A stretch of DNA of 57,191 nucleotides from contig JARLHU010000184.1 in NCBI GenBank assembly GCA_031292095.1, positions 1 through 57,191 on the forward strand. The letters run 5' to 3'. The notes beneath the pieces are model-generated. The model made no database searches, had not been told where the DNA came from, and saw only the letters and a program-made list of their open reading frames with translations. Positions 52,221-57,191 of the stretch are shown here, in pieces. The number at the start of each line of letters is the position of its first letter. Within the stretch, counting starts at the first letter, position 1. This DNA is from Desulfosporosinus sp. (GTDB lineage: Bacteria; Bacillota; Desulfitobacteriia; Desulfitobacteriales; Desulfitobacteriaceae). Position numbers and translations under genes: made by a program.

Positions 52221-52458
52221 CTTCGTCACTAAATTCTTCTATCCCTGCTGCTGCCATTGCTTCTGAAACTTTCCCCTCAACACTATCTACGGCACATAAA
52301 TAACACACACGCTCTCCCGTAAAAAAATCACTGTCATAATTAAAATGAAAATTAAACGGACTAAATTCAGAAGCATTGTTGTAGGTAGAAACGTAGCTAT
52401 TGTAGTTGCTACTGGCTTCGTCTACCCAAAAATCATCTCCACATCGAACACATTTCAT
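52213..52458 (-). CDS. Small zinc-finger protein
   Basis: The 81-residue protein has CVRCGDDFW at the N-terminus and RVCYLCAVDS later, a two-CxxC zinc site split by a Tyr/Asn/Ser-rich insert, and an acidic end (EEFSDEDD). It overlaps the HTH gene stop by 4 bases and the next peptide start by 8, within one operon. Family not recognised. Confidence 0.6.
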   Translation of the reverse strand: MKCVRCGDDFWVDEASSNYNSYVSTYNNASEFSPFNFHFNYDSDFFTGERVCYLCAVDSVEGKVSEAMAAAGIEEFSDEDD

Positions 52459-53318
52459 GGTAAGTCTCCTTCCGATTTTCGATAAGTATGGTGATCGCTC
52501 TCCGAGATTACTTCTGGCTTCGAGATTAAATATAGTTCAAGTTTTTCTCTCTCGGCTTCTGTCAGCCTGTATACGTTGGAAGAACCGCCATTGGGAGCCG
52601 AGACCCAAAGTTCATAGTATTTTTTGTCATCCATATCCTGGTGAATGGAAACACTGGACGATTCACTAAGATACTTATAACCTTCAGGTGCATCAGTAAG
52701 TTTCTCAGTCCAAGCATATTTTGTGTCAATATACCCTCTCTTGATCGGACTACTCAATTCAGGAATTCTCCATTCCTGTCCCTGTTTGAATGCCGACCGG
52801 ATTTTTGCCCTTCTGATCCACTGTCGCACAGCCCCTGATTTCACTCCGATTGATTTAGCATACTCATCAACCGTAAGAATCTGAGCTGGGAATTCTATCA
52901 CTTTCATTTTGGTATCATGACTGCAGGTTATGCTCATATTAAAGTCCACCAGCACTCCCCGTGCATGTACTAGGTATAAGACCGCCCCTCTGCTACTCAA
53001 GGAATATTCGTAAGACCACCAATCCTCCAGGTGTTTGAACAGTGTGGTCTTTTCGACCTTTTCCTTAAACTTCCTGAGGAAGTTTATCTTGGCTGTCACA
53101 TATGTCGGATCATCATCACCATTTGCAATTCCTCTTTCAATGTGTCTGATGTGCAGATCTAGTTTATGCAGAATTTCTTCCTTTGACGTCATGTACTGCT
53201 GATTATATAGCTTCAATCTGTCTTCTGACGAGAACTGGGCTTCCCACTCGTTTATGGCTGCTTCGTACTGAGAATCGTCAAAATCCTCAACATTTTCGTT
53301 TTCCCTACGTTCTTCCAT
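52455..53318 (-). CDS. HTH DNA-binding regulator of the cassette
   Basis: I choose the ATG at 53318 (MEERRENENVED), with GGAGG 4 bases upstream; the frame also allows 53348. The 287-residue protein has an acidic N-terminus, a helical middle and an excisionase/MerR-like HTH at about 160-200 (QILTVDEYAKSIGVKSGAVR, then RRAKIRSAFKQGQEWRIP). The promoter upstream is flanked by multiple inverted and direct ATCGTTRAA boxes, which suggests autoregulation. A replication-initiator role with iterons is an alternative. Confidence 0.68.
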   Translation of the reverse strand: MEERRENENVEDFDDSQYEAAINEWEAQFSSEDRLKLYNQQYMTSKEEILHKLDLHIRHIERGIANGDDDPTYVTAKINFLRKFKEKVEKTTLFKHLEDWWSYEYSLSSRGAVLYLVHARGVLVDFNMSITCSHDTKMKVIEFPAQILTVDEYAKSIGVKSGAVRQWIRRAKIRSAFKQGQEWRIPELSSPIKRGYIDTKYAWTEKLTDAPEGYKYLSESSSVSIHQDMDDKKYYELWVSAPNGGSSNVYRLTEAEREKLELYLISKPEVISESDHHTYRKSEGDLP

Positions 53319-53340
53319 TGCCCCTCCTTGAAACGTATTG

Positions 53341-53413
53341 CCGTTCAACGATTATCTATAACATACCAGTTGCACATTTCATTGTCAATATTTTTTCGTT
53401 GAACCGTTCAACG
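53341..53413 (-). promoter_or_regulatory. Promoter and operators of the HTH gene
   Basis: On the minus strand TTGACA (53388-53383), a 17-base spacer and TATGTT (53365-53360) form a good sigma-A promoter. A palindrome CGTTGAAC-G-GTTCAACG (53413-53397) lies just upstream of -35, and a second ATCGTTGAACGG lies just downstream of -10 (53352-53341). A repressor bound to both would block the promoter. Confidence 0.78.
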
Positions 53414-53480
53414 ATTTTAGCTGACAAAAAAGCACCCACAATTGAAAAGACTTTACCTTTTAGATTGTCTACCTTACACC

Positions 53481-53550
53481 TTTTAACGATGCCTATACTT
53501 TTTAACGAAAGGTAAGATTTCTGCCCGAGGGGGGTGCATCTTTTAACGAT
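53481..53550. repeat. Three ATCGTTAAAA boxes upstream of the promoter
   Basis: TTTTAACGAT occurs at 53481-53490 and 53541-53550, and TTTTAACGA at 53500-53508, all in one orientation. They share ATCGTTRAA with the promoter operators, making an array of about five boxes over 210 bases. Confidence 0.7.
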
Positions 53551-53612
53551 AGGGTGCAAAAACACAAAAAACACCGTCTCAAACGATGCTTAATCTGCCC
53601 TATAACGCCGAA

Positions 53613-53633
53613 AAGCCCGTCATTGGCGGGCTT
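53613..53633. terminator. Weak bidirectional terminator-like hairpin
   Basis: AAGCCCG/CGGGCTT with a 7-base loop, followed on the plus strand by TGTATTGT and on the minus strand by TTCGG. Possible terminator of an element now lost. Confidence 0.5.
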
Positions 53634-53673
53634 TGTATTGTATCAAAGATTGAGTTTTGATTTGGCAAAGGCG

Positions 53674-53690
53674 AGGGGATTTGTACCCCT
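53674..53690 (-). other. tRNA T-arm-like stem-loop
   Basis: On the minus strand AGGGG-TACAAAT-CCCCT has the 5-bp stem and 7-base loop of a tRNA T-arm, but the loop lacks the usual TTC. No complete tRNA could be folded around it. It may be a tRNA 3' remnant left by an integrating element, or chance. Confidence 0.25.
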
Positions 53691-53736
53691 AAGATCAACA
53701 CGTGCCAGTTCATTGAAACATATCCCAAGAAGCTAA

Positions 53737-53758
53737 CAATGAAGTAACGCCAACGTGC
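53737..53758. repeat. 22-bp direct repeat, copy 2
   Basis: Identical to 51518-51539. The copies are 2,219 bases apart and bracket the four-gene HTH cassette with its promoter. Just right of it, at 53763-53820, is an imperfect tandem repeat with two CCCCACATCG units. Confidence 0.7.
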
Positions 53759-53941
53759 GTGGACACCCCACATCGACTTGATAGAAAGCACCTTGAAACC
53801 CCACATCGGCTCTAAAGAAAACGTTTGACAAGTTTAATTATAGCTCACATTTTAAGAATAACTGGAAGTTGAAAAATACTGTCGCTCCATGTTATCCCAC
53901 TATACTCTGTCACCCTGATTGGAATAAGTAGTTTACTGATA

Positions 53942-53969
53942 AACGTACCAAGACGATGGTGCGTTTTTT
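53942..53969 (+). terminator. Orphan plus-strand terminator
   Basis: AACGTACC/GGTGCGTT (one wobble pair) around an 8-base loop, followed by a T-run. No plus-strand gene precedes it, so it probably outlived its gene. Other sequence from 53,760 to 54,150 shows no gene. Confidence 0.75.
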
Positions 53970-54154
53970 TAGTTCAAAAAGGTGGGCCGATTCTCAAATT
54001 CAACCATCATCCACATTTTCATTACATTATAATAAGTAAAAATGAGCAACCAGAAAGAGGTAGTTTGATCTTATCTTAGTCCTCGACGTAATTCAAGACT
54101 GCGAAATATCAACGGTATAGTTCTAATTGTTGGAGGAATAATACAATCGACTAG

Positions 54155-54376
54155 ATTGGCGATGCGCTCAAATACGACTACAGGCAGCATTTCAATGGAT
54201 GGAATTTTTTATACTCTGTTCTGTTTGATTACGCATTATTCCCATTACTGCTAGTACACCAAAAGAAATCCCCAGTGGCCTGGCTACTATCCAGCATCAT
54301 GGGGATTGGCATTGCCTTTTTGTTCAAGCTGTTTAAGCAAACACAGCACTGCATTAAACAAATTTGTCATCTATGA
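54155..54376 (+). pseudogene. Membrane-protein remnant
   Basis: From just after a stop codon the frame runs 73 codons without a start: IGDALKYDYRQHFNGWNFLY, then a hydrophobic helix with 'ALFPLLL', then 'WLLSSIMGIGIAFLFKLF', and a stop. This looks like the C-terminal half of a small multi-pass membrane protein, possibly of the CBO0543 type known from Bacillales and Clostridia (by memory). The missing N-terminus and in-frame stop suggest decay. Confidence 0.55.
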
Positions 54377-54479
54377 ATTGGGGTATTATTTCATTGAACT
54401 GATTAATAATGACAAGTGTTTTTGTAAATGCTAATTATAGGAAGATAAATGTTAGAATATTAATATTTGGAGGTTTAGT

Positions 54480-55535
54480 ATGGAACAGAACTTTACCCAA
54501 CCCCAACCATATAATGCTGGCAACGACGCTCCTAGTGATGAAAGACTCTCTGCCTTTGAATTTGGTGAGTTATGGGAGGGTTATATGGCGGATAGCACAG
54601 CAATATGTTTGTTGCAGTATTTTGCAGCTAAAGCCCAAGACTCTGAAATCCGTTCCGTACTAGAGCATGCTTTACAGTTATCGACAGGTCACATAAACAC
54701 AATCACCCAAATTTTTAACTCTGTTAATTTTCCTATTCCTCAAGGGTTCACCGATGAAGATGTGGAGCCAAATGCAAAACGGTTGTTTTCTGATGGCTAT
54801 ATGCTGACTTACATTAGATACGTAACTAGATATGGGGGAATTAAGTATTCTAAGAGCTTGACAACCTCAACCCGTCCGGATGTACGAGAATTTTTTAATC
54901 GTTGTATTGATGAGAATCAGGATTTACATAAGAAAGCTGACGAGGTGCTGATTAAGAAAGGCTTTTTCTCAGAGGGAGTCCATATTCCTGTACCAGATAG
55001 AATAGGATACGTTTATGAAGATAGAAGCTTTTACAAGGGCATATTTGGAGACAAACGTCCGATTAACGCACTGGAAATTGCTCAAGTGTTCAGAAGGTGT
55101 GAATCTAAGTTGATCGAGAGAACCCTTATCGTAGGTTTTAGTCAGACGGTTAAGTCACAGAAAGTCCAAAGCCTCTTTGTCCAAGGTAAGAAATTATTGG
55201 ATAAACAAATAAAGCGATGGAGTTCCATACTGCGGGACGAAGATTTGCCACTACCAAACAGTTTAGAAAGTGAAATAACTGATACTTTAGAGTCGCCTTT
55301 TTCTGATAAATTAATGTTGTTTCATACCCTTTCGATTCTGGGCTATAGCTTAACGGCTTATGGAATTTCAACAGCGAGCTGCACCAGAGCCGACATCCTA
55401 ACTGGAATGAATCAATCTATAATTGAAACACAGTTCTGGGCCAAAGACGTTCTTGACCTTTTGATTCAAAGTGGTTGGATGGAAAAAATTCCCCAAGCTG
55501 CTGATCGTAAAGAAATAATTGGGTTACAACATTAA
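54480..55535 (+). CDS. DUF3231 protein, first paralogue
   Basis: The 351-residue protein follows TTGGAGG upstream of its ATG. It consists of two similar helical domains of about 165 residues (start 'ERLSAFEFGELWEGYMADST' and later 'INALEIAQVFRRCESKLIER'), each with helix patterns like ferritin/CotF-type bundles. This is DUF3231 of spore-forming Firmicutes. The function is unknown, but a spore-coat-like or stress role is often suggested. It is paralogous to the next gene. Confidence 0.85.
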   Translation: MEQNFTQPQPYNAGNDAPSDERLSAFEFGELWEGYMADSTAICLLQYFAAKAQDSEIRSVLEHALQLSTGHINTITQIFNSVNFPIPQGFTDEDVEPNAKRLFSDGYMLTYIRYVTRYGGIKYSKSLTTSTRPDVREFFNRCIDENQDLHKKADEVLIKKGFFSEGVHIPVPDRIGYVYEDRSFYKGIFGDKRPINALEIAQVFRRCESKLIERTLIVGFSQTVKSQKVQSLFVQGKKLLDKQIKRWSSILRDEDLPLPNSLESEITDTLESPFSDKLMLFHTLSILGYSLTAYGISTASCTRADILTGMNQSIIETQFWAKDVLDLLIQSGWMEKIPQAADRKEIIGLQH

Positions 55536-55588
55536 CAGTTGCTTGCACGAAGTCTGGGCCATGGGGCACATATAGAAATACTAAAATC

Positions 55589-56674
55589 TTGGAGGTTAAA
55601 ATGGAATACGTTCAACCAGGAACCGGAAACGCAACTGAACAACCCTCTCCTTTCAACGCAATAAAAGATGGTCCTAATGACGAACGGCTTTCTGCTGATG
55701 AGATGGGCCATCTCTGGGAGATGTATTTGTATAATGCTGGGTCAAAATGCCAACTTCAATATTTGGTAGCCAAAGCTCAGGACCTGGAAATTCATACAGT
55801 TTTGCAATATGCATTGGAGATGGCAACTACTCGCATAAACAAAATAACCCAAATCTTTAACACAGTTGGTTTCCCGATCCCCCACGCATTCAACGATGAA
55901 GATGTGGAACCTAACGCCAAGCGGCTTTTTTCCGACGGTTTTATGTTGGCGTATATTAATAGTTTAGTTCATTTTGAATTGGTAGAGTCCTTTATGGGCT
56001 TGACTGGGGCTATTCGCGTGGATGTTAAAGAGTATTACAATGCCTGTATTGACGAGAGCCAAGAGTTACACAAGAGAGCTAATGAGGTACTACTTCGAAA
56101 GGGATTGTTCGTCAAACCGCCGTACTTTCCTGTGCCGGATAGGGTGGAATATGTATATCAGGATACTTTCTTTGGTGGCTTGTTTGGAGATAAGCGTCCA
56201 ATCAATGCGTTGGAAGTATGCCATGTTTATACGCGACTGCAAACGAAGATGTTAGAGAGAACTTTGATTTTGGGCTTAAGCCAGGTGGCTCAGTCCAAAA
56301 AGGTGCAGGCTTTTTTGTCAAAAGGAAAGCAATTAATCGATAAGCAGATAGAAGGGTGGAGTAGAATCTTGCAAGATGAGAACTTGCCTTTACCAGTCAC
56401 TTGGGAGCATGAGATTACCGATTCTACTGAATCTCCCTTTTCAGATAAACTTATCATGTTCAGTATCCTAACGATGTTGAGAAACAGGATAACCCAGAAC
56501 AGTATTTCACTTGCTAATTGCGTGCGGGTCGATATTGTAACCGCTTTTGGAGGCACAATAGTTGCACTTCATGCTTATTCAAAAGATGCCCTTGATTTAA
56601 TGATCAATAGCGGTTGGCTGGAAAAGATTCCTCAAGTTGCTGACAGACAAGAAATCATCGGTAAACATCATTAG
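55589..56674 (+). CDS. DUF3231 protein, second paralogue
   Basis: The 361-residue product shares most landmarks with its neighbour: DEDVEPNAKRLFSDG is identical, and 'FGDKRPINALE', 'LLDKQI/LIDKQI', 'ESPFSDKL' and the C-terminal 'KIPQ.ADR.EIIG' recur in the same order. TTGGAGG precedes the ATG, as in paralogue 1. Only 53 bases separate the two, so they are probably co-transcribed after a tandem duplication. The domain layout is the same double helical bundle. Confidence 0.85.
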   Translation: MEVKMEYVQPGTGNATEQPSPFNAIKDGPNDERLSADEMGHLWEMYLYNAGSKCQLQYLVAKAQDLEIHTVLQYALEMATTRINKITQIFNTVGFPIPHAFNDEDVEPNAKRLFSDGFMLAYINSLVHFELVESFMGLTGAIRVDVKEYYNACIDESQELHKRANEVLLRKGLFVKPPYFPVPDRVEYVYQDTFFGGLFGDKRPINALEVCHVYTRLQTKMLERTLILGLSQVAQSKKVQAFLSKGKQLIDKQIEGWSRILQDENLPLPVTWEHEITDSTESPFSDKLIMFSILTMLRNRITQNSISLANCVRVDIVTAFGGTIVALHAYSKDALDLMINSGWLEKIPQVADRQEIIGKHH

Positions 56675-56714
56675 TAGTTAAGACTACCGACCTTACTTAT
56701 GTTCAAATATAAAT

Positions 56715-56870
56715 AGGGGGGTATTCCCTTAGCTCCACCTGTGGAGCGGTGCTTAACCGTTCAGCAACCAAATTGGCCATGAGTGGAGTGCCTATGCACC
56801 TACAAGGACTAAACCGCTTATGAAAGTGGAGGGTGGTTGCCCCATGGTGGAGCTAAGGGAATACCCCCCT
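56715..56870 (+). ncRNA. Second copy of the DUF2800-motif-like structured RNA
   Basis: The 156-base interval is closed by a perfect 25-bp inverted repeat (56715-56739 and 56846-56870, AGGGGGGTATTCCC... arms). It shares in order with the prophage RNA: GGGGGG, TTAGCTCYACCTGTGGAG, GGYGCTT, ACTAAA, GTTGCC, GGTGGAGC, CCCCCC. It differs by a long insert in the middle. A terminator follows 22 bases later. The plus-strand sense is set by the shared blocks. It has no coding ORF; a fold-back mobile element is the main alternative. Confidence 0.68.
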
Positions 56871-56891
56871 ATAAATATATGAGAAACTTCC

Positions 56892-56921
56892 GTCTCCTCA
56901 GCTAACGCGAGGGAGACTTTT
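56892..56921 (+). terminator. Terminator after the structured RNA
   Basis: GTCTCC/GGAGAC stem, 14-base loop, followed by TTTTTCTT. It ends the DUF3231-RNA transcript or an independent RNA transcript. From 56,922 to 57,100 no feature is seen. Confidence 0.8.
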
Positions 56922-57100
56922 TCTTATTAAGCACAGGTATCCCAAACTATGGATAACTTCATTATCGATAGCAAAGCAGTAATTTCCCCTTCCTTCGGTT
57001 TATTAGAACCATATATGGTCTCAGTTTTGGTTTGCATTATTTGATTGGCCTACCCCAAGGTTAATTTATGGTGCGTCCTGAAAATATTCATATCTAATAC

Positions 57101-57187
57101 TCAACAGTTGGCTAATAACTTTGCGACACCCCAATCTCCCAACATACCATTCAAAGCCGCCGGATTTAAAAAATTAACTTTTGCCAT
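57101..57187 (-). CDS. Possible 28-residue ORF at window edge
   Basis: ATG at 57187 (cut off from its ribosome binding site by the window end) encodes MAKVNFLNPAALNGMLGDWG plus eight residues, then TGA. It could be a small gene or the start of a broken gene. Not recognised. Confidence 0.25.
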   Translation of the reverse strand: MAKVNFLNPAALNGMLGDWGVAKLLANC

Positions 57188-57191
57188 AAAA

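Noticed and set aside
53674..53690. Functional tRNA gene
   Set aside because: Only a T-arm-like hairpin is visible; the loop lacks TTC and no acceptor, D or anticodon arms could be formed.
53600..53806. 68-residue minus-strand ORF sharing ARWRYFI with a frame at 51.5 kb
   Set aside because: The shared residues come only from the 22-bp DNA repeat; neither frame has other protein-like features.
53763..53820. Two CCCCACATCG units as a possible CRISPR array
   Set aside because: There are only two imperfect units, no regular spacers and no cas genes in the window.

Overview
The window looks like chromosomal DNA of a low-to-moderate GC Firmicute. A spore-forming Clostridium of the Peptococcaceae type (Desulfosporosinus or Desulfitobacterium-like) is my best guess. 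The reasons are AGGAGG-type ribosome binding sites with many GTG and TTG starts, a Gram-positive LexA box (GAAC-N4-GTTC), DUF3231 proteins, a B12-dependent ribonucleotide reductase carried by the phage, and a structured RNA that matches my memory of the Firmicutes DUF2800 motif. The genus is inference.

Region 1 (1 to about 32,050) is most of a tailed, HK97-type temperate prophage read almost entirely on the minus strand. In transcription order it holds a Cro-like regulator (30.9 kb), replication and nucleotide genes (class II NrdJ, DUF2800 nuclease, structured RNA, DUF2815, family A polymerase, Rha, VapE primase-helicase, an iteron-like intergenic region, VRR-NUC, SNF2 helicase, two MazG-like proteins), a late regulator followed by stacked terminators, and a ParB-methyltransferase fusion. 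Packaging and head genes follow (HNH, TerS, TerL, portal, protease, capsid), then connectors and tail genes. The tail chaperone pair uses an A-AAA-AAC frameshift site. A CI-like repressor and a membrane protein run divergently at 31.2-32.0 kb. Two plus-strand moron-type genes at 13.8-15.5 kb include a membrane-anchored MazF toxin. No integrase is seen; the tail, lysis and integration end lies beyond base 1.

Region 2 (32.3-34.3 kb) is a small DNA-damage block: an SOS-box-controlled DNA polymerase IV, a C-terminally truncated SRAP protein and a tiny membrane peptide.

Region 3 (34.4-51.2 kb) is an AT-richer minus-strand defence island. A long operon starts with a PAPS-reductase-type protein (DndC/BrxP-like). 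It continues with DUF4007, a 1212-residue BrxC/PglY-like ATPase, a GIY-YIG nuclease, DndB, a cysteine desulfurase (DndA role), a PLD-nuclease/SF2-helicase fusion, a 58-residue protein, DndD, and a final Dnd-associated protein. It looks like a DNA phosphorothioation system whose effector module uses BREX type 4-like parts rather than DndFGH. Downstream are a WYL-like protein and an OLD/GajA-like ATPase-TOPRIM nuclease.

Region 4 (51.3-54.4 kb) is a mosaic: a serine-recombinase fragment, a four-gene cassette (HTH regulator, Cys-rich proteins, membrane protein) bracketed by a 22-bp direct repeat, an elaborate operator array, and a membrane-protein remnant. Region 5 (54.5-57.2 kb) holds two tandem DUF3231 paralogues followed by a second copy of the structured RNA found in the prophage, here with a perfect 25-bp closing inverted repeat and a terminator.
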